Shown one piece after another: positions 32,005-40,291 of a DNA stretch of 64,000 nucleotides. Location: the IMG/VR virus record IMGVR_UViG_3300032116_000004, positions 62,001 to 126,000 of that record; one strand, given 5' to 3'. A program made the translations under genes and the position numbers. This DNA comes from a virus. The notes under the pieces were generated by a model. The model saw nothing but the letters and a program-made list of their open reading frames with translations, had not been told where the DNA came from and made no database searches. Every line of letters begins with the position of its first letter. Position 1 is the stretch's first letter.

Positions 32005-32374
32005 AAAACTTCATATTGATCGTGCCACCGGATTCAAATCCGTTCCAAGGCACCACAGTGGCTCCACCGTTTTGGGTCTGTGAGAATCCTGTGCCATTGA
32101 CATCGGCATCCAAGCGGATGGTCTGATCCGTGGGTGCCATCCAGCCACGGTCCATGTATACTCCGGCCATGGGACCATAGGCCACTGAACCTTGCATATA
32201 CCACTGTTCCGGAACTGTCCAAAAACGCAAGGCGTTGGTATTGTTTGGATCAGATGTGGTCCAGGACCATGACTGACCAGGTGCGATAGTAGTTAAATCA
32301 CCCACTGTGTTGTGGTTAACGGTTAGGTTATATTGGGTGTTGTTGACGATGTTGAGTGTAGCAGTCCAAGCCAT
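31994..32374 (-). CDS. Small beta-rich protein, unknown
   Basis: The 126-residue product starts MAWTATLNIVNNTQYNLTV, with GGAGG six bases upstream on the minus strand. It is rich in Thr, Asn, Trp and Gly, has alternating strand-like sequence and no signal peptide. This resembles small beta-sandwich proteins, but no family is recognised. It is transcribed toward the desaturase and overlaps its last codons. Confidence 0.6.
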   Translation of the reverse strand: MAWTATLNIVNNTQYNLTVNHNTVGDLTTIAPGQSWSWTTSDPNNTNALRFWTVPEQWYMQGSVAYGPMAGVYMDRGWMAPTDQTIRLDADVNGTGFSQTQNGGATVVPWNGFESGGTINMKFSKT

Positions 32375-32429
32375 GCAGTCCTCCATTTTGATAAAATTAC
32401 TTAGCCAAAACACTATTATCTGGGTAGAT

Positions 32430-32465
32430 TAATTATTGTGCAGTGCAATAATTATCATATATAAT
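32430..32465 (+). promoter_or_regulatory. Phasin promoter with large inverted-repeat operator
   Basis: A 9-bp inverted repeat, TAATTATTG / CAATAATTA, around TGCAGTG spans 32430-32454. TATAAT lies at 32460-32465 and a weak -35 falls inside the repeat. The core is the same 12-bp sequence (on the other strand) found before isocitrate lyase. Confidence 0.6.
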
Positions 32466-32533
32466 AGTTCAAAGGAGATGCCGCATGGGGCGGGTCTCTA
32501 GCAGTAAACTCGCTTAACTCAAGGAGAAACACT

Positions 32534-32809
32534 ATGTTTACATTAGACGCGACCATCGATGCAGTCCAGACCGGCAAGAAGCAATTTGTCAAGACTTTCG
32601 TAACTGACGAAAAGATTGCCACAGCATTGAATGAGTTCATTGACAACCAATCCGAATATACCAAAAAAGCCGCCAAGGCCACTTTGGATGCTGGCACCAC
32701 GGTTGTGCAAGAAACCATCAAGCATGCCCAGGAAGCCGCTAAATTTGACTATGTCAAATTCGGTGAGGGTATCATGAAAGCCTACACATCCCAGACCAAA
32801 ACCAAGTAA
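32534..32809 (+). CDS. Phasin-like protein
   Basis: A 91-residue helical amphipathic protein with repeated Ala/Lys/Gln (TKKAAKATLDAGTTVVQETI) resembles phasins, which coat polyhydroxyalkanoate granules in proteobacteria. CAAGGAG lies before the ATG. The leader after 32470 contains a short 10-codon frame with its own AAAGGAG. Similar short phasin-like genes occur in aquatic phages. The PHA link is inferred from family resemblance and the shared operator. Confidence 0.65.
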   Translation: MFTLDATIDAVQTGKKQFVKTFVTDEKIATALNEFIDNQSEYTKKAAKATLDAGTTVVQETIKHAQEAAKFDYVKFGEGIMKAYTSQTKTK

Positions 32810-32843
32810 TTTGGTAAAAAAACGGTTAACCGGTCACTAGACC

Positions 32844-32887
32844 AAAAATCCTACTTGTGTAATAATACACACATAGTAGGATTTTTT
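32844..32887 (+). terminator. Rho-independent terminator after the phasin gene
   Basis: AAAAATCCTACT pairs with AGTAGGATTTTT around an inner TGTGTA/TACACA hairpin. Its A-run and T-run on opposite sides would allow termination in both directions. Confidence 0.85.
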
Positions 32888-32911
32888 ATGACCAATCTTT
32901 AAGGAGTTCGC

Positions 32912-33037
32912 ATGAAGCACTTGGTTTTTGCAGTATTGGTGGCCAGCCTTTTGGTTGGTTGTGGCACGATCGGTGGCGCGGTTTCCGGCGCCGGCCAAGA
33001 TCTTTCCAAAGCCGGAGAATGGATCAAAAACAAATGA
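32912..33037 (+). CDS. Entericidin-like small lipoprotein
   Basis: This 41-residue lipoprotein has signal peptide MKHLVFAVLVASLLVGC (lipid Cys at about 17). The mature part, GTIGGAVSGAGQDLSKAGEW, matches the entericidin A/B pattern (T-I-x-G-x-G-x-D). Chromosomal entericidins are an outer-membrane toxin/antidote pair involved in stress-linked lysis. AAGGAG precedes the ATG. It is ATGA-coupled to the next lipoprotein gene. Confidence 0.8.
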   Translation: MKHLVFAVLVASLLVGCGTIGGAVSGAGQDLSKAGEWIKNK

Positions 33038-33714
33038 ACAAGTCAATCCTAGCCATGGCCTTGATCGCCGCCCTGGGTCTTTCGGCCTGTAGTTCTACCA
33101 AGACCACAGACGTAGGTCCCAATCGCACAGTGAACCCAGGCCCACAACAGGCTATCTCTGAGCAACGTGCCGCATCGGACTTCAAACGTGAAGGTGTCAA
33201 AGTCATCTATTCACTGTTGGGTGACCTGGATGCTGTAGAAGCCACTGGCTATGCTCCAGTTCAAGGCAACTCGGAACGTGCAGTGCAATCGGCCACCGAA
33301 GCGGCCTATGTGCTGGCCAAAGATCGCATGAGTTCGTTCTTGCATCCTGAGACCATCAATTCCAAAAGGTTCCTGGACACAGTGACCAAGAATTTAGAAA
33401 AGGCTCGCGACAACAAGACCAACAAGTTCGCCACAAACAAGAATCAGGATTTCGCTTTTGAAACATCTGATGAAGAAGCCGCTCGATCTGGCGAGATCAA
33501 TCGCGAAGAGAACACAGCCGTGCGCAACGATGCTGTGAACATCCAGAGCAATCTACGCAAAACAGTATCTATCCAGCGTTCAGGTATCTTGGGCGGTGTG
33601 GTATTCAAAGAAGGCCGCATCATCAATGATGGTCGCAACGTGCAGGTAACAGTGCGTTGGGATAGGAAAGACAACAGCCAGCGCCGGATCATACTCAATG
33701 AAATGATGCGATAA
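33034..33714 (+). CDS. Lipoprotein
   Basis: The protein is 226 residues from the ATG overlapping the entericidin stop. The signal is MNKSILAMALIAALGLSAC (lipid Cys at about 19). The mature part has a central helical region and a strand-rich end (QVTVRWDRKDNSQRRI). It would sit in the inner or outer membrane. A four-base overlap at its end couples it to the next exported protein. Confidence 0.75.
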   Translation: MNKSILAMALIAALGLSACSSTKTTDVGPNRTVNPGPQQAISEQRAASDFKREGVKVIYSLLGDLDAVEATGYAPVQGNSERAVQSATEAAYVLAKDRMSSFLHPETINSKRFLDTVTKNLEKARDNKTNKFATNKNQDFAFETSDEEAARSGEINREENTAVRNDAVNIQSNLRKTVSIQRSGILGGVVFKEGRIINDGRNVQVTVRWDRKDNSQRRIILNEMMR

Positions 33715-34814
33715 TGCGTATTGTCGCTCTAGCACTGGCCACTACCTTGTTGGTCAGTGCGCCAGTGGTGGCACAGAGTGCCCCTGATTCGCTGAAGCCC
33801 AATCCTGTCAGCATCATCATACAGGTGGTTCCTTGGTTGCTCAAAGATGGCCATCCACATTACTTCGTGACCGCACGAGGGCATGGGCGCACCACAGAAG
33901 AAGCCCGCATACAGGCCCTGAGAGCCGCGGTGGATCAAGCAGTGGGGTCGGTCATAGCATCCGAACGCGAAGTGCAAGATCGAACACTGACAAGATCTGA
34001 AGTGGTAGCCCATGCGGCCGGTTTCGTGGACAGTTATGAAGTCAAAAGCGTAGAGCAACAAAACGGTCTAGTGGTCATGACCGTGGATGTGTGGGTGCGC
34101 CGCAGCCGATTGGCTGATCGTTTGTTGGGCGAACATCGAAAACCCGGACACATAGACAACGATCGTTTGACTGCCCAGGCCCAAACTCTAGATCACAGCC
34201 GCAAAAATGGCGATGCTCTGTTGCGCCAGGTCTTGGTGGATTTTCCGCACCGGGCCTATGACATAGAAAAACTGCCATCCAGGGTGTATTACAGTGACGA
34301 TCGCCAGAAGAAACTGGAGTTGAATTTCGTGGTGCGCTGGCGCCCCACCTATGTGCAAAGCCTCAACGAAGCACTGGGCCAGGTGAGCCAAAACGCCAAT
34401 GCCGGAGACTGCCTGGGCAGATATCGCCGTGATTGCCAATATCAAGGCTACGTCACTATCAAGGCCCGACCGGGCACACATGGATGGAGCCGGACCGCGG
34501 CTTTTGATGATTCCATAACGCTGGCCTTGGTGCGCCAACACTTGATACACAGCAGACCCGCGGTGTTGTTTACTTTTTGGGACCAAAATCGCAACATGAT
34601 CTGGCGTGGATGCCATCGTTATTCGGATCTGGACAATCAGCAAGCGGGCATGCTGAACAATGAACGCTTGGCGCAACCCACGGATCAAGGGGTGCAGATC
34701 AATACCTATATTGGATGGGCGGGCCGAGCAGGATTTAACCTTGACAGCGCCAACCCACCCGCTTTAGATCGCTACGAAATCGCAGTGGTGCGCGGAGATC
34801 AGTGCCCTAATTAA
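33714..34814 (+). CDS. Exported protein with FlgT/LPP20-like N-terminal domain
   Basis: The 366-residue product has a signal peptide (about 1-21). Its N-terminal region has TARGHGRTTEEARIQALRAA and an SYEVKSVEQQNGLVVMTVDV pattern, similar to FlgT N-terminal and LPP20-type domains that bind at the outer membrane. The rest (about 140-366) has two cysteines in CLGRYRRDC and a late CHRY/CPN pair, with no known match. It is coupled to the lipoprotein, so the three may form an envelope complex. Confidence 0.65.
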   Translation: MRIVALALATTLLVSAPVVAQSAPDSLKPNPVSIIIQVVPWLLKDGHPHYFVTARGHGRTTEEARIQALRAAVDQAVGSVIASEREVQDRTLTRSEVVAHAAGFVDSYEVKSVEQQNGLVVMTVDVWVRRSRLADRLLGEHRKPGHIDNDRLTAQAQTLDHSRKNGDALLRQVLVDFPHRAYDIEKLPSRVYYSDDRQKKLELNFVVRWRPTYVQSLNEALGQVSQNANAGDCLGRYRRDCQYQGYVTIKARPGTHGWSRTAAFDDSITLALVRQHLIHSRPAVLFTFWDQNRNMIWRGCHRYSDLDNQQAGMLNNERLAQPTDQGVQINTYIGWAGRAGFNLDSANPPALDRYEIAVVRGDQCPN

Positions 34815-34867
34815 ACTAGCCTATTTTGGATTTGCTCATAAGTAGTATGCAATCCAAAAAAATTTGT

Positions 34868-34873
34868 TATAAT
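34868..34873 (+). promoter_or_regulatory. TATAAT -10 element upstream of the ClpP-like gene
   Basis: TATAAT lies 33 bp before the ATG, but there is no convincing -35. An imperfect hairpin with TTTTGGAT and ATCCAAAA lies just upstream (34824-34859). Confidence 0.35.
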
Positions 34874-34905
34874 ATGCGTATATAACGAATTCACTACTCA
34901 AAAAT

Positions 34906-35487
34906 ATGTCGACCATGATCCAAGACAAAGACGATGTTGCATACTCGCCAGGTGACGATCTCAAAAAAAGTGGCATCTACACTTTTATGGGTGAAGTAGA
35001 CGCTGAGTCCATGTTGCCCATCATTGAGTGGATCTTGCATGAAAACTACATAGTCAAGAAAAAGAAAAAAGAACTCATACTGATGATCTGCAGTCGTGGC
35101 GGAGACATGGAAGAGGCCTTTGCGCTGATCGATGTCATGAACAGCAGTTCGATCCCCATCAAAACCGTGGGCCTGGGTCAGATAGCCAGTTGTGGTCTGT
35201 TGATATTCCTGGCAGGCACCAAAACTCGCAGAGTGCTCACGCCCAACACTTCCATACTCAGCCACCAGTATTCATGGGGCAGTGATGGCAAGCATCACGA
35301 ACTGTTTGCTATAACCAAGGAATTTGGATTGGCCCAACAACGGATGATCGATCACTACAGTGCTACCACTGGGCTGGATGAAGATACCATCAAAACCAAA
35401 TTGTTGCCTGCCAATGATGTTTGGCTCAGCGCCGAGGAAGCACTGGCACTGGGCATCTGTGATCACATAGCCAACGTCAGCCGTTAG
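34906..35487 (+). CDS. Divergent ClpP-like protease
   Basis: A 193-residue ClpP/crotonase-fold protease retains the catalytic triad: Ser in GQIASCGLLIF (about 103), His in SHQYSWG (about 128) and Asp in NDVWLSAEEA (about 170). The strand usually reading SPGG is CSRGGDMEEAF. The N-terminus lacks the usual YDIYSRLL axial and ClpX-docking segment. It could be an inactive-ring partner, a stand-alone protease or a ClpPR-like subunit. A canonical ClpP lies 1.6 kb downstream. Confidence 0.85.
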   Translation: MSTMIQDKDDVAYSPGDDLKKSGIYTFMGEVDAESMLPIIEWILHENYIVKKKKKELILMICSRGGDMEEAFALIDVMNSSSIPIKTVGLGQIASCGLLIFLAGTKTRRVLTPNTSILSHQYSWGSDGKHHELFAITKEFGLAQQRMIDHYSATTGLDEDTIKTKLLPANDVWLSAEEALALGICDHIANVSR

Positions 35488-37040
35488 AAGTTCTTGCGGC
35501 GTTTTCTTCCTAGACCTCGTTCATCACCCACTGCCACTGTGTCTGACGCTTTGATGTCGGATCTTGGCGCTTGATAATCGGCGATGTCCTGATCGCTACC
35601 GGGTTCAGTGCCGCCTGATGTGTCTGCGTTGGCCACGGCCTTGGGTTCTTTGTTGATGTTGAACACCAACTTGCCACCCGAACTTGAAGTAGAACTGTAA
35701 CTCTTCTCTGCTTCTATGGTCACTTGTGTGAACAATTTGCTGGGCCACACAGTGCGGAAACCCTTGATGATGATGTCCGTGCCTTTCTTGGCAGCTTCAG
35801 TATACATCTGCACAAAGGCCGAATTGTTGAGGATGTCTGCGGCCGCGTCAGAGAAATTGGTTCTTGTGTTGATCTCGTTGCAGACTTTGTATGCCAGGCT
35901 GGCCACCATGTGCTCCAAAGGAACCACCTTGCTGGCATCTTTGACGGTTCTGTCATTGTAGATCTGGCGTAGATTGTCAGTCAATCCTTGGACCTTGCGG
36001 ATGTCCACAGACTGGGTCAAAGGCGTGAGCGTGGGTATGATGGCACCGGCTTCGGCTTCGTCGATGATACCCAACTGTGTGGCCAGTTCAATGGGTCCGC
36101 TCCAGTGATTGCCTTGTTCTATGGTTTCCAAGATATCTATCACTGATTGATATTGATCCACTATGTCTCCAAGGCCTGCATCGCGCAGTTCTCGGGCAGA
36201 CTTCAACAAGTTGATCACTGATGCCATGGCGCCTTTGGCGCCTTTGGAACTGAGTTTGATCTGCTTGCCATTGGGAGCGATCAACAGACTGTCAAACAGG
36301 CCACCACTCACGCCTTCGTTGAACGATACCACGCAATCAGAATAATTTCCACCCAAGAACACTTCGGCGGCTTTGCCAGCGTTGCCTGTGATGGGTTTGC
36401 CCTGGATCAAGGCCACGGGCTGTAGCATCTCGCAGAAGTAGTCCCGGAATCCGTTGAAATCAATGCCTTCGCCGGGCACGATGATGGGAAAGTCTGTGGC
36501 TTGGTAGAATATGCGAGTGGCTTGACCAATGGGGCTGTCTTCTCCGAACTTGGCCATGATCTGTTGATAGATAGATTCTGGTGTTTGGCTCCGGAATTCC
36601 GTGAGCACTTGGCTGGGCTTGTAACCCACAGTTTCTTTTTCGCCACGTGCTGTCTTGTAGGTAAACTCTCCAGGTATGTCTGCGGTCTGGAAAAATGTGT
36701 TCTTGGTCCGTATTGGGTTGATCTCTTTGGCAAATTTTACCAGGTATCTGCGGCCCACTGCTGTATCAAAAGTGGCCAAGCCAAATGCTTTGGTGCCGGC
36801 TGTGGGGCGATTTATGGGCTCTACACCGGGTTTTAGTTTGGCCTTGAGTTTGTCAAAAACCTGCATCATTTCTTCAGAACTGTCATAGGCACCAGATTCG
36901 GGATAGAATTGCAGGCCCTGGAACACTATGAGATCGTCTTGCTCTTTGCTCCCGGTGCGCACGAATTCCTCACCGGGATTCCTGGCGCTGAGTCCACGTG
37001 ATTCTTCTAGGTTTTCTATGATATCGATTAGGTTTCTCAT
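35484..37040 (-). CDS. Large uncharacterised phage protein
   Basis: The 518-residue reverse-strand product has no motif I can name. Its N-terminus (MRNLIDIIENLEE) and very basic C-terminus (GLGRKRRKNF) are typical of proteins I associate with T4-like aquatic phages. It is flanked by the two ClpP-type genes and read against them. Its stop overlaps the ClpP-like stop region by 4 bp. A substrate or a structural protein is possible; neither is shown. Confidence 0.6.
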   Translation of the reverse strand: MRNLIDIIENLEESRGLSARNPGEEFVRTGSKEQDDLIVFQGLQFYPESGAYDSSEEMMQVFDKLKAKLKPGVEPINRPTAGTKAFGLATFDTAVGRRYLVKFAKEINPIRTKNTFFQTADIPGEFTYKTARGEKETVGYKPSQVLTEFRSQTPESIYQQIMAKFGEDSPIGQATRIFYQATDFPIIVPGEGIDFNGFRDYFCEMLQPVALIQGKPITGNAGKAAEVFLGGNYSDCVVSFNEGVSGGLFDSLLIAPNGKQIKLSSKGAKGAMASVINLLKSARELRDAGLGDIVDQYQSVIDILETIEQGNHWSGPIELATQLGIIDEAEAGAIIPTLTPLTQSVDIRKVQGLTDNLRQIYNDRTVKDASKVVPLEHMVASLAYKVCNEINTRTNFSDAAADILNNSAFVQMYTEAAKKGTDIIIKGFRTVWPSKLFTQVTIEAEKSYSSTSSSGGKLVFNINKEPKAVANADTSGGTEPGSDQDIADYQAPRSDIKASDTVAVGDERGLGRKRRKNF

Positions 37041-37068
37041 TGCAGATATTTTCAGTGTATGCTATACT
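37040..37068 (+). promoter_or_regulatory. Promoter for clpP
   Basis: TTGCAG and TATACT are separated by 17 bp, with an extended TGC before the -10. It divides the reverse-strand gene from clpP. Confidence 0.65.
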
Positions 37069-37102
37069 TATCTAGGATACTTACTTACAACAAGGAGAAA
37101 CA

Positions 37103-37693
37103 ATGCCCAATCTAGTGCCTATCGTGCTGGAACAGACTAGCCGTGGAGAACGCAGTTATGACATCTACAGCCGCCTGCTGAGAGATCGCATCATCATGCT
37201 GGATACAGACGTAAACTCACATTCAGCCAGCCTCATAGTGGCGCAGATGCTGTTCCTAGAAGCGGAAAATCCTGACAGAGACATCTTGTTCTATATCAAC
37301 TCACCAGGCGGGTCAATCACAGCGGGCATGAGCATCTATGATACCATGCAGTTCATCAAGTGTGATGTTTCTACCATAGTGTGTGGATTGGCCGCGTCGA
37401 TGGGCTCCATGCTGGCCTGCGCCGGCACTGCTGGCAAGCGGTTCATCCTGCCACACAGCCAGCACATGATCCATCAACCTCTGGGTGGAGCTGAAGGACA
37501 GGTCACTGAAGTGGAGATCCGTTACAAAGAACTCATGCGCTGGAAGAAGACCTTGACTGAACTCTATGTCCAGCACACCGGCAAAGACTATGCGACTCTG
37601 GAGAAAGATATGGATCGAGACAACTGGATGACAGCACAACAGGCCGTGGAGTATGGCCTAGCTGATCGCATCATCACCCAACGAGATGTCTAA
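37103..37693 (+). CDS. clpP: ClpP, ATP-dependent protease proteolytic subunit
   Basis: The 196-residue protein is a canonical ClpP. It has [16 protein letters not shown] near the start, SPGGSITAG, the Ser in [10 protein letters not shown] (about 97), His in MIHQPLGG (about 122) and Asp in DMDRDNWM (about 171). It forms the barrel that degrades substrates delivered by ClpX. CAAGGAG lies before the ATG. It could pair with phage or host ClpX/ClpA, and with the divergent ClpP upstream. Confidence 0.96.
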   Translation: MPNLVPIVLEQTSRGERSYDIYSRLLRDRIIMLDTDVNSHSASLIVAQMLFLEAENPDRDILFYINSPGGSITAGMSIYDTMQFIKCDVSTIVCGLAASMGSMLACAGTAGKRFILPHSQHMIHQPLGGAEGQVTEVEIRYKELMRWKKTLTELYVQHTGKDYATLEKDMDRDNWMTAQQAVEYGLADRIITQRDV

Positions 37694-39008
37694 TCAAAGA
37701 ATATTCTGCAACAGCCCGTGGTATGAATTACATATCTACTGGGACGGCGCTTTGGCGTTTTGCTGTCATGCCACTCCCAATGTTCCCTATGATACATCGC
37801 TGAAACAGCGATACAACATCAGGAACATGTCCATAAAGGAGTGGTATGATTCTGTGCCCATGCGTGAAGCTAGATTACAAGTGCTAGGGGATCAGCAATG
37901 GAATCATTGTGCTAGATGCTGGCACGAAGAACAGGTCAGTGACACCAGTCGTCGGCATCGTAGCAATCAGAAATCAGTGATATTCACCAAGCAGAATTTT
38001 GCAGAAAGTTACCAGCAAAGTCCTGGGTTCGAAAAATTTGAACACAGTCGATCCAACGCAGGTGCATATGATGGCATGCCAATCGATCTGCACATTGATC
38101 TTGGCAACTACTGCAATCTCGCCTGCAAGATGTGTAACCCGTCAGCATCCAGCCGCATCGCCAGCCAACATCGTCAATGGAACATGATCAGTGCTGTATC
38201 ACAGGATTGGACCGCTGATCCAGAAGTATGGAATAGATTCCGCGAGGAGTTAGTATCAATATCCAAACTCAAGAACATACATTTCATGGGCGGGGAGACC
38301 ATAATACAACCTCGGTTCCATGATCTAGTGGATTTCCTGATCGATCATGGTCGCACAGATGTGTGCATGAGTTTCGTGACCAATGGCACTTCCTTTGACA
38401 AAAAGATCATCGAAAAACTCAAACGGTTCCCCAGGGTGGGTCTTGAGATCAGCATAGAAACTCTGGACACGCTCAATGAATACACTCGCCAGGGCACAGA
38501 TAATAGCATGGTGCTGGCCAACATCGAGAATTACATCAATGAGTGCAATGGCACCACGATCACAGTGACCTTGAGACCAGCACCGGGATTGCTGACAGTG
38601 CGCAGTTATTGGCAAGTCATTGAGTTGGCTTTGCAAAAGGGGTTGTTGATCAAAAGCAATCTCTGCACAGATCCAGATTTCCTTGATATCACTGTGGTAC
38701 CCAAAAACATAAGAGATCAGTATCGACTGCCATATCTTGATTTGTTGACAAGATATGCACTGGATGAAGCCGATGTGTGGTCTGACTATAACGAAAGTGA
38801 CCCCAACAACTTCCGCAGGGTGGCCAAAAATCAGATATTACAAATACTGCGGATATTGGATCTACCAGAACCTGATGATCGAGATCGTCGTTGGTCAGCA
38901 TTGGTACAGCATCTCGATCGCTGGGATCGTGTGTTTGGATTTGACGCTCGTGTGTTGTATCCAGAATTTGCCCACATACTTGACAAGCATGGCTACCTAC
39001 AGAACTAA
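37686..39008 (+). CDS. Radical SAM protein, twitch/SPASM-like
   Basis: This 440-residue protein has the radical SAM cluster motif CNLACKMC (about 142-149) in [16 protein letters not shown], plus FMGGE (about 201). An N-terminal region with FCCHATPN and a CARCWHEE pair (about 78) suggests auxiliary cluster binding. Members of this style occur in cyanophages and aquatic phages with unknown substrate. It starts inside the clpP stop region. A second radical SAM gene is at 62313. Confidence 0.85.
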   Translation: MSNQRIFCNSPWYELHIYWDGALAFCCHATPNVPYDTSLKQRYNIRNMSIKEWYDSVPMREARLQVLGDQQWNHCARCWHEEQVSDTSRRHRSNQKSVIFTKQNFAESYQQSPGFEKFEHSRSNAGAYDGMPIDLHIDLGNYCNLACKMCNPSASSRIASQHRQWNMISAVSQDWTADPEVWNRFREELVSISKLKNIHFMGGETIIQPRFHDLVDFLIDHGRTDVCMSFVTNGTSFDKKIIEKLKRFPRVGLEISIETLDTLNEYTRQGTDNSMVLANIENYINECNGTTITVTLRPAPGLLTVRSYWQVIELALQKGLLIKSNLCTDPDFLDITVVPKNIRDQYRLPYLDLLTRYALDEADVWSDYNESDPNNFRRVAKNQILQILRILDLPEPDDRDRRWSALVQHLDRWDRVFGFDARVLYPEFAHILDKHGYLQN

Positions 39009-39456
39009 GATCGATATCGAAATCGATTCTGTGTGGCATGAGGAACTGCCTGAGATAATCGTGAAGATAGGCCCAGAATGGCGCTGGGCCGGCCCTCTCG
39101 AAAAAGCCACCCATTTTTCCCATACATGGGAATCCGGCAAAGGTGATGCCAAAGTTTCAGTTGAATTGCTCAACAAACAAGATTCAGACACAGTGGGGAA
39201 CAAAGACAAAGCCGTGGTAATAAAGGGTGTGAGATTAAACGATATCAGCACTGACAAATTACTATGGCAAGGACGTTATCGTCCTCGATACCCAGAACCC
39301 TGGGCCACTGAACAACGGAAGTCTGGACAGGATCTACCAGAATATCTATCTGCTCACACTTACCTGGGATGGAATGGAATCTGGACACTGGATTTCGACA
39401 TCCCAGTGTTTACTTGGATACACCGGATCGAGGATCTGGGTTGGATCTACGATTAG
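38989..39456 (+). CDS. Conserved phage protein
   Basis: A 155-residue protein with EWRWAGPLEKATHFSHTW and a C-terminal LGWNGIWTLDFDIPVFTWIH pattern resembles a small family in aquatic T4-like phages. The ATG overlaps the radical SAM gene by 20 bp. An in-frame extension upstream would be inside that gene. Function is unknown. Confidence 0.7.
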   Translation: MATYRTKIDIEIDSVWHEELPEIIVKIGPEWRWAGPLEKATHFSHTWESGKGDAKVSVELLNKQDSDTVGNKDKAVVIKGVRLNDISTDKLLWQGRYRPRYPEPWATEQRKSGQDLPEYLSAHTYLGWNGIWTLDFDIPVFTWIHRIEDLGWIYD

Positions 39457-39527
39457 TTAGGTTTGCGACTGGGATAGTTCAATTGTTCCCACTCTTCGTC
39501 GGTGTAAGGCCACCAATTTAACAGCAT
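39453..39527 (-). CDS. Tiny reverse-strand protein
   Basis: A 24-codon frame (MLLNWWPYTDEEWEQLNYPS at its start) overlaps the stop of the reverse-strand gene upstream of it. Coupling and a Trp/Tyr-rich content suggest it is real, but it is too short to be sure. Confidence 0.45.
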   Translation of the reverse strand: MLLNWWPYTDEEWEQLNYPSRKPN

Positions 39528-39652
39528 TGGCTTTTTTCTCCCATTATACGCTGAGCCGTTTTGTAATTTCCTTGTCGGGCGTGGAAGCTGGCCGCTCTGG
39601 CCCGTGCTATGGATTCAAAAAAACAATATACAGAATTCCAAAAATTTTTCAT
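39518..39652 (-). CDS. Small phage protein
   Basis: The 44-residue product includes ESIARARAASFHARQGNYKT, close to a short RARAAxxARxGxYxxA pattern common in phage minigenes. AAGGAAATAAAG precedes the ATG on the minus strand. A possible minus-strand promoter (TTAACA, 18 bp, TATAAA) lies just upstream. Together with the 24-codon gene it explains the apparent gap 39457-39824; the rest of the gap holds the palindrome and promoter. Confidence 0.65.
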   Translation of the reverse strand: MKNFWNSVYCFFESIARARAASFHARQGNYKTAQRIMGEKSQCC

Positions 39653-39731
39653 CTTTATTTCCTTTCTCATGGTTTCTACTGATATTTATATGTTGCACTA
39701 CCACAAAATGTTAAAATATTATGACAACCAA

Positions 39732-39749
39732 GGTTAGTGCGCACTAACC
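39732..39749. repeat. 18-bp palindromic element, copy 2 (perfect)
   Basis: GGTTAGTGCGCACTAACC is a perfect palindrome. It is the only copy not adjoining the stop codon of a plus-strand gene. It is followed by CCAGTGTTTTTGCCCAG and the promoter 17 bp away. Confidence 0.9.
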
Positions 39750-39766
39750 CAGTGTTTTTGCCCAGG

Positions 39767-39795
39767 TTGACCAGAAATCGCCATTTTGCTATAAT
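39767..39795 (+). promoter_or_regulatory. Sigma70-like early promoter
   Basis: TTGACC, 17 bp, TGCTATAAT. Same family as 4766, and upstream of the small-gene region. Confidence 0.9.
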
Positions 39796-39824
39796 TTGGG
39801 TATAGTGATACACAAGGAGCAACA

Positions 39825-40199
39825 ATGAGCGACTTTAAATCTTGGGAAGAAATGTCAGATCTAGAACGTGCATCATGCACTTTCTGGGACATGTATAAAG
39901 ACGCCTACGGTGTGCGCCCACGTGGCATCGACACCAGCGGCTGGACCTTGGCGGATTTCGACCGCGAGTTTGCATCCCTAGGTCAGGTCATCGAAGCCGA
40001 AGAAGCCCAACGCCGCGAAAGCGAAGCCGAGGCCACGGCCCGGGTGGAGAAAGCCATTGACACCCTGATGCGTTCAGGTGCCCGGGATCGTGCGACAGCG
40101 ATACGTTGGTTGCATGAATCACACGATACCCAGGGAGACGATGAGTATCTCTGTTTCCAACTGGGCCTGCCTTACGGTTATTTCCGTAAGGCGGCTTGA
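39825..40199 (+). CDS. Conserved phage protein
   Basis: This 124-residue acidic protein has FWDMYKDAYGVRPRGIDTSG, then a charged helix (EAEEAQRRESEAEATARVEK) and a C-terminal GDDEYLCFQLGLPYGYF. I recognise the pattern as a widespread tailed-phage family without known function. It is the first gene after the promoter at 39767; AAGGAG precedes it. Confidence 0.8.
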   Translation: MSDFKSWEEMSDLERASCTFWDMYKDAYGVRPRGIDTSGWTLADFDREFASLGQVIEAEEAQRRESEAEATARVEKAIDTLMRSGARDRATAIRWLHESHDTQGDDEYLCFQLGLPYGYFRKAA

Positions 40200-40291
40200 T
40201 GTTTGAGGCCGTGATAGGCAGGTGCCTGCCTTGGGGAGCCTTGATACCCCAGAACCCGAAGCAGTCTATTTTTGCTGATTATAGACTATAA
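40199..40291 (+). CDS. Possible 30-residue peptide
   Basis: A frame MFEAVIGRCLPWGALIPQNP (start) begins at an ATG overlapping the upstream stop (TGATG). It lies within a region rich in hairpins, so it may be coincidental or a leader peptide. Confidence 0.3.
   Translation: MFEAVIGRCLPWGALIPQNPKQSIFADYRL

Noticed and set aside
34188-34688. Reverse-strand open frame (166 codons) over the FlgT-like gene
   Set aside because: No RBS or motif; the plus-strand gene has a signal peptide and fits its operon.
34824-34859. Imperfect TTTTGGAT/ATCCAAAA hairpin as a plus-strand terminator
   Set aside because: The downstream flank is A-rich, not T-rich on this strand, so it does not look like a plus-strand intrinsic terminator; no minus-strand gene ends here.
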